Origin: Bacteroidales bacterium
Lineage (GTDB): Bacteria > Bacteroidota > Bacteroidia > Bacteroidales > PUMT01
Assembly (NCBI GenBank): GCA_007119075.1
Contig: SKQJ01000433.1
Coordinates: 1-8,331 of the forward strand
Length of the DNA stretch: 8,331 nt
Direction: 5' to 3'
Each line of letters starts with the position of its first letter. Within the stretch, counting starts at the first letter, position 1. Positions 1 to 6,196 of the stretch are shown one piece after another. The notes beneath the pieces were generated by a model. The model made no database searches. It had not been told where the DNA came from and saw only the letters and a program-made list of their open reading frames with translations. The position numbers and the translations under genes are program-made.

Positions 1-31
1 AAGGCCGTCCTTAAAATGAGGACGGCTTTTT
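1..31 (+). terminator. Intrinsic terminator of an upstream gene outside the window
   Basis: A perfect 8-bp stem, GCCGTCCT (4-11) with AGGACGGC (19-26), encloses a 7-nt loop and runs directly into five T residues (27-31). The leading AAG can extend the stem against the first Ts. The T-tract lies on the + strand side, so it ends a + strand transcript entering from the left edge. The minus strand has only a short T run after the stem (from the AAG), so use in that direction is less likely. Confidence 0.85.
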
Positions 32-60
32 GTATGAAAGCCGCCAACTTCGTATTTTTG
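29..60 (+). promoter_or_regulatory. Candidate Bacteroidota-type promoter of the chorismate mutase gene
   Basis: TTTG (29-32) is followed after 20 nt by TATTTTTG (53-60), an exact match to the TTTG / TAnnTTTG (-33/-7) pattern of the Bacteroidota primary sigma factor. Transcription would begin near 66-68 and leave a leader of only about 8 nt before the ATG at 75. The -33 element sits in the T-tract of the preceding terminator, so one transcription unit ends where the next starts. The assignment rests on pattern match only. Confidence 0.45.
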
Positions 61-74
61 TTTTCAAAAACAGC

Positions 75-362
75 ATGACAGAACTTGAAAAATACAGGGA
101 ACAAATAGACAATATCGATAAAAAGCTGATCGACCTCCTTGCAGAGAGATTTGAATATTCGGCCCGGATCGGTGAGCTCAAGCATAAAAGGGGAATTTCC
201 GTTTTGCAGTCCAGCCGATGGGACAGCATAATGGCTTCAAGAAAGGAGTATGCGGTCAAAGCCGGACTCACTGGAGAATTTACCGCCGATTTCCTTTGCC
301 TGGTCCACAATGAATCGATCCGTATCCAGAACGAGATCACTCAAGGTGGAAACGACTCGTGA
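75..362 (+). CDS. Stand-alone chorismate mutase, AroQ class
   Basis: This 95-residue all-helical protein should convert chorismate to prephenate in the cytoplasm, the branch point towards Phe and Tyr. It aligns with the E. coli chorismate mutase domain (P-protein numbering) without gaps at a constant offset of three. R8, R25, K36, R48, S81 and Q85 fall on the active-site residues Arg11, Arg28, Lys39, Arg51, Ser84 and Gln88. Two E. coli positions differ: Asp48 is Q45 and Glu52 is W49. The length fits a single AroQ domain with no fused dehydratase, dehydrogenase or DAHP synthase. I chose the ATG at 75 because the upstream TTG at 30 adds 15 residues unlike the family and lies inside the terminator/promoter. 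It converges on pssA with 18 nt between the stops. The family call is strong; activity is inferred from the conserved residues. Confidence 0.88.
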   Translation: MTELEKYREQIDNIDKKLIDLLAERFEYSARIGELKHKRGISVLQSSRWDSIMASRKEYAVKAGLTGEFTADFLCLVHNESIRIQNEITQGGNDS

Positions 363-380
363 TCAGTCTCCCGGATTATT

Positions 381-1163
381 TCAGCGAATCTTCCGCACGT
401 TTTTTTTGGCGGGCAATCTGCTGCCGAGAAACAGGACCAGCGATAAAAATATATAGAACAATATTATTGCCGGAATCGATTGCAGTCCCCCGAACACCAG
501 CATTGCCAGTGACGGAATGGCGAACAGGTACCTTACCTTGTTTTCCCCGGGACTGAAATTCCGGAACTTGATATTGAACATGGGGAGCGGGATTACCATC
601 AGCAGCGAAATGCATATATTCAGGACCATGAGAACCGTAGTGTTCATCAGGATTTCCCTGATCCACAGGGTTTCGGTGGTAAGGAAAATATACCCCGCCG
701 AGGCAAAAAAAATGCCGGCTGCCGGAGAGGGGAGACCGCTGAAGGAATCTTTGCTGGTGCTTTCAAGGTTGAATTTTGCAAGCCGAATGGCTGCGAACAT
801 GGCCGGAAGGAACGAAGCTGAAAGTATGAGCATGTCGCCCGTTGCCGGCCGGTCTATGCCGAAGGAAGGATCCCCGGCCAGCAACGATGCCAGCAGGAGC
901 TGAAAAAGGATAAAAGAAGGCGCGACCCCAAAACTCACCATGTCGGCCAGCGAATCAAGCTCTTTGCCGAAATCGGAATAGGCATCAAGGATCCTTGCGG
1001 CCATTCCGTCTGCAAAATCCAGTATCCCTGCAAGGAAGACAAGCAGCCCTGCAAGGGCAAGATCATAAAAGCTCAGAAGAATGCTTATGCACCCTGCCAG
1101 AAGATTGATCATTGTGAGAATATTGGGAATGCTTGATTTAATGGATTTTACCAGGCCGGCCAT
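381..1163 (-). CDS. pssA: CDP-diacylglycerol--serine O-phosphatidyltransferase (phosphatidylserine synthase)
   Basis: This integral membrane enzyme condenses CDP-diacylglycerol with L-serine to give phosphatidylserine and CMP, the committed step towards phosphatidylethanolamine. The CDP-alcohol phosphotransferase signature is complete: D49, D52-G53, A56-R57, G66, D70 and D74 have exactly the DxxDGxxARx8GxxxDxxxD spacing, and these aspartates bind the two metal ions. Hydrophobic segments lie roughly at residues 12-32, 35-48, 75-95, 112-128, about 150-165, 175-195 and two near the C-terminus, ending in the basic tail KKNVRKIR. At 260 residues it has the usual length of the membrane-type (Bacillus-like) enzyme rather than the E. 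coli phospholipase-D-like PssA. It is divergent from the PorV/PorQ-like gene and converges on the chorismate mutase gene, so it is probably transcribed alone. No phosphatidylserine decarboxylase gene lies beside it. Confidence 0.93.
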   Translation of the reverse strand: MAGLVKSIKSSIPNILTMINLLAGCISILLSFYDLALAGLLVFLAGILDFADGMAARILDAYSDFGKELDSLADMVSFGVAPSFILFQLLLASLLAGDPSFGIDRPATGDMLILSASFLPAMFAAIRLAKFNLESTSKDSFSGLPSPAAGIFFASAGYIFLTTETLWIREILMNTTVLMVLNICISLLMVIPLPMFNIKFRNFSPGENKVRYLFAIPSLAMLVFGGLQSIPAIILFYIFLSLVLFLGSRLPAKKNVRKIR

Positions 1164-1217
1164 AATATGGTTGCTTTTTCCCCGGATGGGATTGATGAAT
1201 GGTTACAATAAATATTG

Positions 1218-1225
1218 CAAAAATA
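1218..1225 (-). promoter_or_regulatory. Candidate -7 element of the pssA promoter
   Basis: On the minus strand this reads TATTTTTG, an exact TAnnTTTG match, 55 nt upstream of the pssA ATG. It predicts a start site near 1211 and a leader of roughly 45-50 nt. No good TTTG is present at the -33 position, so the call rests on the -7 box and its place in the 122-bp divergent gap. For the opposite gene the same gap offers only an imperfect box (GATAGTTTG, about 1236-1244). Confidence 0.35.
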
Positions 1226-1285
1226 AGTTAAAATTGATAGTTTGCGTGGCGCTGCCCGATAATATGAACGGAATTGAAAACTTGT

Positions 1286-2383
1286 ATGGAATCCCCGGCA
1301 ATATCCCCGATTAGCCGTTTGTTGATTGCAGCATTGCTGGGCATCCTTCCGTTATGCGCCTTTTCCCAAAGGGCCAAATATTCAAATGAATTCCTGAATG
1401 TCGGGGTAGGTGCCCGCTCGATCGGCATGGGAAAGGCATTCATTGCCTCGGCAGATGACGTTACCGCCTCATACTGGAATCCCGCCGGACTGGTGCGGCT
1501 TTCCGGCAGATACCAGGGAGGCATTATGCATGCTCCCTATTTTGCGGGCATGGCGAAATTCGATTATCTCGGGGCGGGCACCAGGCTTGATGAAGACAGC
1601 TCGATCGGCCTTTCGCTTTTGAGGTACGGCGTTGATGATATCCCAAATACCATTGACCTGATGGACCCGGAAGGCAATATCGATTATGACAGGATAAGCA
1701 CTTTTTCGGTAGCCGATTATGCTTTCATCGTTTCCTATGCAAGGGCCTCGCCTGTCGGGGGACTGGATCTTGGCGGGAACCTGAAGGTGATTCGCCGCAC
1801 TGTAGGCGAGTTTGCCTCGGCCTGGGGCTTCGGCGCCGATATTGCGGCACGGTTTATGCATGAAGGATGGATGTTTGGCGCAGTTTTGCGGGATGCAACC
1901 GGAACATTCAACGTTTGGCAGTTCAACGGGGAAAAACTGGAGATCGGGATAGCCGATTCGGTTTTTAACCGGCCTCCGGAAAATTCGCTGGAGCTCACAA
2001 TTCCGAGACTGTACTTAGGCGCGGCACGGAATTTTTATATAAGCGACAGGCTCTCGCTGATTGCTGAACTGAATGCTTCTTTTTCGTTCGACGGAAAAAC
2101 CTCAGCGGTTCTGAGCAGCAGGATCATCGGCGCCGAACCGGTCCTCGGTTTTGAGCTCAATTACGGAGACCTGGTCTATTTCAGGATGGGCGCCGGAAAT
2201 TTGCAGAGGGTCACGGAATTCGGCAATAAAAAGAGGATTGTGGCAGATCCTTCTGCAGGCGTGGGACTGCAGCTCGGGAATTTTTATCTTGATTATGCAC
2301 TGGGGAATATTTCCCCACAAACAATATCTTTATATTCGAATATATTTTCGTTACGGTATGTATTCGGAAGGGAGGACCAATAA
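1286..2383 (+). CDS. PorV/PorQ-like (UPF0164-type) outer-membrane beta-barrel protein
   Basis: This 365-residue exported protein has a signal peptide (hydrophobic core about residues 12-24) and a likely signal peptidase I site A-F-S|Q after residue 27, giving a mature N-terminal Gln. The next block contains the family hallmarks: a FLNVGVGARSIGMGKAFIA stretch followed by SYWNPAGL. Alternating hydrophobic/polar strands fill the rest, as expected of a barrel. Members of this FadL-like family include PorV and PorQ of the type IX secretion system, but many paralogues have no known role, and no other por gene is present here, so a secretion role is not supported. ATG 1286 is preferred over TTG 1274, which only adds four residues before the signal peptide. 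It may be co-transcribed with the next two genes (gaps of 63 and 54 nt). Confidence 0.78.
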   Translation: MESPAISPISRLLIAALLGILPLCAFSQRAKYSNEFLNVGVGARSIGMGKAFIASADDVTASYWNPAGLVRLSGRYQGGIMHAPYFAGMAKFDYLGAGTRLDEDSSIGLSLLRYGVDDIPNTIDLMDPEGNIDYDRISTFSVADYAFIVSYARASPVGGLDLGGNLKVIRRTVGEFASAWGFGADIAARFMHEGWMFGAVLRDATGTFNVWQFNGEKLEIGIADSVFNRPPENSLELTIPRLYLGAARNFYISDRLSLIAELNASFSFDGKTSAVLSSRIIGAEPVLGFELNYGDLVYFRMGAGNLQRVTEFGNKKRIVADPSAGVGLQLGNFYLDYALGNISPQTISLYSNIFSLRYVFGREDQ

Positions 2384-2422
2384 GCATAAGGTAAATATTT
2401 TTTATGGCAGGGCCATGAAAAC

Positions 2423-2440
2423 AATGATTTAAATGATTTA
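2423..2440 (+). repeat. 9-bp tandem duplication before the HAD hydrolase gene
   Basis: AATGATTTA occurs twice head to tail (2423-2431 and 2432-2440), ending 6 nt before the ATG at 2447. It fills the translation initiation region, which is A/T-rich and has no Shine-Dalgarno sequence. It may be simple slippage; no function is claimed. Confidence 0.6.
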
Positions 2441-2446
2441 AGAATA

Positions 2447-2866
2447 ATGAAAATTGCCGTAGATTTTGATGGAACAATTGTGGAAGATGCCTATCCCGAC
2501 ATCGGCAAACCAATGTTGTTTGCATTTGAAACACTGAAAGAGCTTCATAAACAGAAACATCAGCTGATTTTATGGACCTACCGTTCCGGCACCGAACTCG
2601 AAGCCGCAGTTGACTTTTGCAGGGAAAACGGGGTCGAGTTCTATGCTGTCAACAACAGCTATCCCGAGGAGATATATGATACCTCCTTCAGCAGAAAAAT
2701 ACATGCCCATGTCTTTATCGATGACCGGAACCTCGGCGGATTCCCGGGATGGAGCAAAGTCTGGCAGATGCTAAACGGAGACGGCTCCGATGAAGCCGGC
2801 TCAGAGCTTGATAAGGAGGATGACAAACAGGGGATCTGGCAAAAGATCATAGGCAAAAAACAATAA
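2447..2866 (+). CDS. Small HAD-superfamily hydrolase, substrate unknown
   Basis: This 139-residue cytoplasmic protein carries the four HAD motifs in compact form. Motif I is DFDGT (nucleophile D6, acid/base D8), motif II ends a strand at T44 in LILWTYRSG, motif III is probably K84, and motif IV is IDD (D92, D93), where Mg2+ would be bound. No separate cap domain fits between the motifs, so it belongs with the minimal capless forms that often act on accessible or macromolecular phosphates. The last 25 or so residues are highly charged and probably disordered. It follows the PorV/PorQ-like gene by 63 nt and precedes the glutaminyl cyclase gene by 54 nt, which suggests an operon, but the neighbours do not point to a substrate. 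Phosphatase activity is inferred from the motifs. Confidence 0.8.
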   Translation: MKIAVDFDGTIVEDAYPDIGKPMLFAFETLKELHKQKHQLILWTYRSGTELEAAVDFCRENGVEFYAVNNSYPEEIYDTSFSRKIHAHVFIDDRNLGGFPGWSKVWQMLNGDGSDEAGSELDKEDDKQGIWQKIIGKKQ

Positions 2867-2920
2867 TTCCGCACGCTGCTCAAAGCCAAAAAATATATTT
2901 AACGATTCTGATTATTATCC

Positions 2921-4042
2921 ATGCAGGCATATTCTAATTTTCTGCTCTTTGTATTTTTTATTTTGGTGAGCCCCACGGGAGGCTGTTCCGAAGGAGACTC
3001 CGGAAGAAAAGCAGGCGAGGCTCCGGCGGCTGACGGCCTGGCTGATGTCCCGGCCCGGCTCTCCGGGCAGATAACGGAGCCGATCGATGGCGCACTGTTT
3101 GCCCGCGGCGAAAATATTGCCATTGTTGTCTCGATGGATGATGACAGGGGGAAGGCCGCTTCCGTGAATATGACCGCAAACGGCCGGGAGGCCGCATTTA
3201 CAGGAGAAGTTCCCGGCAGGCTTTACTGGGATACATCGGATCAGCCGGTTGGGACCAGACAGCTGCGCATAACTGCAGTTTTTGATGACGGCACCCGGGA
3301 AACCTATCCTTTGCGGATAGAGCTGAAGTCTGATATTGTGCCCGCATTGTACGGATACAGGATAATCAACAGCTATCCCCACGATATCAGGGCCTTTACC
3401 CAGGGACTCCTGTACGACAACGGGTACCTGTACGAATCGACCGGCCGGTATGGAGAATCAACGCTTCGCAAAGTCAGGCCTGAAACGGGAGAGGTTCTCA
3501 GAAGCCTCAATCTTGACCGGGATCTGTTCGGGGAGGGTCTGAGCCTCCATGACGGCAAGCTTTATCAGCTTACCTGGAAATCACATGTCGGTTTTATATA
3601 TGACAAGGACAGCTTTCGTGTGCTGGGCCGGATCCATTATCCCACCGAAGGGTGGGGGCTCACAAGCAACGGTGTGAATCTTATAAAGACCGACGGCTCG
3701 CATTATCTCTATGTGATGGAGCCTCAATATTTTACCGAGGCAGACAGGATAGAGGTCTATGACAACAACGGGAAAGTAGACAACCTGAATGAACTTGAAT
3801 TCATTGACGGCAATGTTTATGCCAATGTCTTCGATACCGACTATATCGTGATCATAGAGCCCGAAACAGGCAGGGTAACCGGACGGATAGATCTGACCGG
3901 GCTGCTTGATCAGAGATATCACCATCCTAACCTGGATGTCCTTAATGGCATAGCTTACGACCGGGAAAATGACCGGTTGTTTGTGACCGGAAAAAACTGG
4001 CCAAGGCTGTTTGAGATCGAAAAAGTGCCACGGCAGGATTGA
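2921..4042 (+). CDS. Lipoprotein glutaminyl-peptide cyclotransferase, beta-propeller (plant/bacterial) type
   Basis: The enzyme cyclises N-terminal Gln of proteins to pyroglutamate with release of ammonia. Residues 1-21 form a signal peptide and C22 is the likely lipidated cysteine, although the preceding T-G-G is a loose lipobox. Residues about 48-135 look like an Ig-like beta-sandwich, and 143-370 form the five-bladed propeller. Family landmarks seen include FTQGL (159-163), YESTGRYGES (171-180), EGLSLHDGKLYQLTWK (205-220), EGWGLT (243-248), LNELEFIDG (289-297), LNGIAYD (341-347) and FVTGKNWPRLFEI (354-366). The conserved Glu in EGLxL probably corresponds to the catalytic Glu of the papaya enzyme. 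It differs in fold from the mammalian-like zinc cyclase known from Porphyromonas. A periplasmic, membrane-anchored location suits modification of exported proteins. The gene is convergent with the lipid kinase gene, 7 nt apart. Confidence 0.9.
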   Translation: MQAYSNFLLFVFFILVSPTGGCSEGDSGRKAGEAPAADGLADVPARLSGQITEPIDGALFARGENIAIVVSMDDDRGKAASVNMTANGREAAFTGEVPGRLYWDTSDQPVGTRQLRITAVFDDGTRETYPLRIELKSDIVPALYGYRIINSYPHDIRAFTQGLLYDNGYLYESTGRYGESTLRKVRPETGEVLRSLNLDRDLFGEGLSLHDGKLYQLTWKSHVGFIYDKDSFRVLGRIHYPTEGWGLTSNGVNLIKTDGSHYLYVMEPQYFTEADRIEVYDNNGKVDNLNELEFIDGNVYANVFDTDYIVIIEPETGRVTGRIDLTGLLDQRYHHPNLDVLNGIAYDRENDRLFVTGKNWPRLFEIEKVPRQD

Positions 4043-4049
4043 TATCAAT

Positions 4050-5003
4050 TTAATTCCGTGCTCCCTGCTGCCCGATAATCACCCTGATGCTCCTGGGTAT
4101 TATTTCAAACGTGAAAGGGCTGTGGCCAAGGGATTCCCCGTCGGTCTCCAGGTGGATCATCGGCTCTGATTCGATGCAGATGGATCTGCCCCTGTAGGTT
4201 TCGACCATCGGCATGCTTCCTATGGTGCCGTTATAGAGCCTTTTGATATTCAGCAAAACATCATGTTTCCTGATCTTGTTGATAACCGTCACATCAAACA
4301 GTCCGTCATCCGCCACGGCGTCAGGGAGCTGCATCATGCCCCCGCCGTTATATTTGCAGATGCCGATGCTGATATTGAATATGTCATTTTTTATCTCGGT
4401 GTCGTCGATCCTGATCCTTGTCCGCGTGTGACGGTATTTCAGAAGGCTGGTCAGAAGTGTTTTAAAATATGTCATCGACCCGCTTTTCCCCTCGCTCTTT
4501 AACCTGTTTGATCTGCTGGTTACAAGAGCATCGAAACCAATCCCGGCTATGTTGACAAAATAACGGCTGTTTTCATTCTCCCCGTGAAAATATTTCACCA
4601 CGCCGGCATCCTGCACAAAGCTCCGGTTCCCCTTTATAATGGCAATTGCCTCTTTATATCCCAGGGGTATATTGAACATGCGGCCCCAGTCATTGCCGGT
4701 TCCGACGGTGATCATACCTACTTTTATCCCGGTTGTGGGATACATGTTTTGCTTGAATATGCCGTTAATGACTTCGTTCATGGTGCCATCCCCGCCAACC
4801 ACGATCAGGTCCCTGTACCCGTTTTCAATTCGGGAGGCGGCAATATCGATCGCATGTCCGGGATACCCGGTGAAAACGGCGCTGAATTTTATGCCCGCCC
4901 TGTCGAGCAGGCCGGATATCCGGTCCCAGTCTTTTATTCCTCTGCGCTTTCCGGCATTCGGATTTACAATTACCAGGTTTTCCCGTTCTGTCATTTGGTC
5001 CAT
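4050..5003 (-). CDS. Diacylglycerol kinase family lipid kinase (DgkB/YegS/BmrU-like)
   Basis: This 317-residue soluble or membrane-associated kinase should phosphorylate diacylglycerol or a related lipid with ATP. The N-terminal kinase domain shows VNPNAGK (13-19), GGDGTMNEV (70-78, the nucleotide-binding signature) and GTGNDW (101-106). A linking segment contains DAGVV and NIAGIGFDA. The C-terminal beta-sandwich carries DAVADDGLFDV and ETDGE, the region that supplies the catalytic Glu and metal-binding Asp in Staphylococcus DgkB. The length is typical and nothing is missing. The ATG at 4994 (residue 4) is an alternative start; either leaves the first motif intact. It is read divergently from parA and has its own promoter candidate. 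The substrate is not decided by sequence, because relatives use diacylglycerol, phosphatidylglycerol or sphingoid bases, and many Bacteroidota make sphingolipids. Confidence 0.88.
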   Translation of the reverse strand: MDQMTERENLVIVNPNAGKRRGIKDWDRISGLLDRAGIKFSAVFTGYPGHAIDIAASRIENGYRDLIVVGGDGTMNEVINGIFKQNMYPTTGIKVGMITVGTGNDWGRMFNIPLGYKEAIAIIKGNRSFVQDAGVVKYFHGENENSRYFVNIAGIGFDALVTSRSNRLKSEGKSGSMTYFKTLLTSLLKYRHTRTRIRIDDTEIKNDIFNISIGICKYNGGGMMQLPDAVADDGLFDVTVINKIRKHDVLLNIKRLYNGTIGSMPMVETYRGRSICIESEPMIHLETDGESLGHSPFTFEIIPRSIRVIIGQQGARN

Positions 5004-5031
5004 CGGCCCAAGATAATAAAAAATAATCCCG

Positions 5032-5062
5032 CAAAATTATAATATCCGGATACCATACCAAC
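5032..5062 (-). promoter_or_regulatory. Candidate promoter of the lipid kinase gene
   Basis: On the minus strand GTTG (5062-5059) is followed after 19 nt by TAATTTTG (5039-5032), an exact TAnnTTTG box with a 3-of-4 match to the -33 TTTG. The start site would be near 5025, leaving a leader of about 20 nt. The palindrome TATCCGGATA (5043-5052) lies between the boxes, where a repressor could act. Confidence 0.5.
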
Positions 5063-5275
5063 ATATTACATAGTGAAATGTTGACAAGACGCCTGAAACA
5101 CCTGCGATTTAACGTATTTATAAACAATTTTTTCAGGGAGCGGCGATTTATGGCTGTGACAGCAGATTGCAAATGAGTTGATTCCGGAATTGATGTTCAT
5201 AATATGTTGAAAACCCTGTTTTTGTTGTTCAAAACTCGGCTTGGGCACACGGAATCAGTTGTACGATTTAAGTTG

Positions 5276-5283
5276 TATTTTTG
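5276..5283 (+). promoter_or_regulatory. Candidate -7 element of the parAB promoter
   Basis: TATTTTTG is an exact TAnnTTTG match 59 nt before the parA ATG, predicting a start site near 5290 and a leader of about 50 nt. No TTTG occurs at the -33 position. A second near-match, TAATTGTG (5310-5317), could serve instead. The choice between them cannot be made from sequence. Confidence 0.35.
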
Positions 5284-5342
5284 ATCTATCTTTATCGGAA
5301 TTTTATTTATAATTGTGACTGAATTTCTCAAATAATTGTTAG

Positions 5343-6140
5343 ATGGCGAAAGTTATTGCACTGGCCAACCAGAAAGGTGGCGTGGGAAAAACGACTACTG
5401 CGATTAATCTTGCGGCGAGTATGGCGGTACTGGAACAAAGGATCCTTTTGATCGATGCGGATCCCCAGGCAAATGCCACATCAGGCATTGGTTTTGACAT
5501 AAGAGCCATTAAAACAAGCATATATGAATGTCTTATCGACCATGTCGATCCCAATGGCATAATCCTTAATACCGATGTTGAAAACCTTGATCTGCTGCCT
5601 TCCCATATTGACCTTGTGGGCGCCGAGATCGAAATGACAAACCTTCCGGGCCGCGAACAGATACTCAAGAAGGTGATTGCAAAGATTGAGGACAAGTATG
5701 ATTTCATCCTCATCGACTGTTCGCCGTCACTCGGCCTTATCACGCTCAATGCCCTGACATCGGCCGATTCGGTACTGATTCCCGTCCAGTGCGAGTACTT
5801 TGCCCTGGAAGGCCTGGGGAAGCTCCTCAATACAATAAAGATCGTTCAGAGCCGCCTTAATCCTGCCCTTGAGATCGAAGGATTTTTACTTACCATGTAT
5901 GATGCGCGGCTACGCCTTTCCAACCAGGTTGTCGATGAGGTCAAAAAACATTTCCAGCAAATGGTGTTTGAAACCATAATACCCCGTAACATTAAGCTTA
6001 GTGAAGCCCCGAGTTTCGGAAAACCGGTTTTGCTTTATGACATAAACTCAACCGGAGCGGTCAACTATCTGAATCTTGGAAGGGAAATATTGCAAAGGAA
6101 CAGGAAGACCCGGCTCAGCGATGCCGAAAAAATTATTTAG
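5343..6140 (+). CDS. parA: Chromosome partitioning ATPase ParA (Soj)
   Basis: This 265-residue cytoplasmic ATPase binds DNA non-specifically as an ATP dimer and is released by ParB, moving replicated origins apart. The deviant Walker A box is KGGVGKTTT (11-19), with the signature lysine K11 and catalytic K16. DADPQ (38-42) is the A' motif and ILIDCSP (122-128) is Walker B, with D125. The downstream region PRNIKLSEAPSFGKPV is the conserved C-terminal DNA-binding and dimer area of Soj proteins. There is no N-terminal helix-turn-helix extension, so this is the chromosomal short form and not the autorepressing plasmid P1/F type. parB follows after 56 nt, presumably in the same transcript. The start has no Shine-Dalgarno sequence, as is usual in the phylum. 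Confidence 0.96.
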   Translation: MAKVIALANQKGGVGKTTTAINLAASMAVLEQRILLIDADPQANATSGIGFDIRAIKTSIYECLIDHVDPNGIILNTDVENLDLLPSHIDLVGAEIEMTNLPGREQILKKVIAKIEDKYDFILIDCSPSLGLITLNALTSADSVLIPVQCEYFALEGLGKLLNTIKIVQSRLNPALEIEGFLLTMYDARLRLSNQVVDEVKKHFQQMVFETIIPRNIKLSEAPSFGKPVLLYDINSTGAVNYLNLGREILQRNRKTRLSDAEKII

Positions 6141-6196
6141 CGGCACGTGTTCCGGAGGTCTGAAACTAAAAGAAACCTAATTATAAAGCATAACCA

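Larger units (their letters stand above)
5004..5342. other. Divergent intergenic region between the lipid kinase gene and parA
   Basis: These 339 bp hold no convincing gene. Short open frames on the minus strand (within about 5066-5248 and extending left across the kinase start) show Cys/His-rich composition without a recognisable family and are best taken as chance. What I see is A/T-rich promoter sequence: a minus-strand promoter near 5032-5062, a perfect 10-bp palindrome TATCCGGATA at 5043-5052 between its two boxes, and a + strand -7 box at 5276-5283. A 7-bp inverted repeat, CCTGAAA (5092-5098) with TTTCAGG (5131-5137), has a 32-nt loop and is weak. No parS-like 16-mer is present. Confidence 0.6.

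Noticed and set aside
372..407. Terminator for the chorismate mutase gene, ending in eight Ts (400-407)
   Set aside because: The stem is only about 4 bp, and the T-run is explained by Lys codons at the pssA C-terminus on the other strand. It may still act weakly.
1264..1314. Sixteen-codon upstream ORF overlapping the start of the PorV/PorQ-like gene
   Set aside because: It is out of frame, short, and shows no leader-peptide feature such as a run of one amino acid.
2404..2416. ATGGC-AGG-GCCAT hairpin as a terminator after the PorV/PorQ-like gene
   Set aside because: The T-run lies before the stem rather than after it, and the stem is only 5 bp with a 3-nt loop.
4100..4120. parS-like TTTCAAACGTGAAA inside the lipid kinase gene
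   Set aside because: It has two extra bases at the centre compared with parS, and it encodes the conserved C-terminal TFEIIP region.
4584..4598. Inverted repeat GTGAAA-ATA-TTTCAC
   Set aside because: It lies inside the lipid kinase coding sequence and its bases are explained by the residues encoded there.
5066..5248. Minus-strand 60-codon frame in the kinase-parA gap as a small gene
   Set aside because: There is no recognisable family, no promoter box at a fitting distance, and its Cys/His-rich composition looks random.
6143..6158. CACGTG in the parA-parB gap as a parS site
   Set aside because: Outside the six-base core almost none of the flanking positions match the parS consensus.
6154..6159. 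GGAGGT as a Shine-Dalgarno sequence for parB
   Set aside because: It is about 38 nt upstream of the ATG, no in-frame start follows it closely, and the other genes here do not use such sequences.
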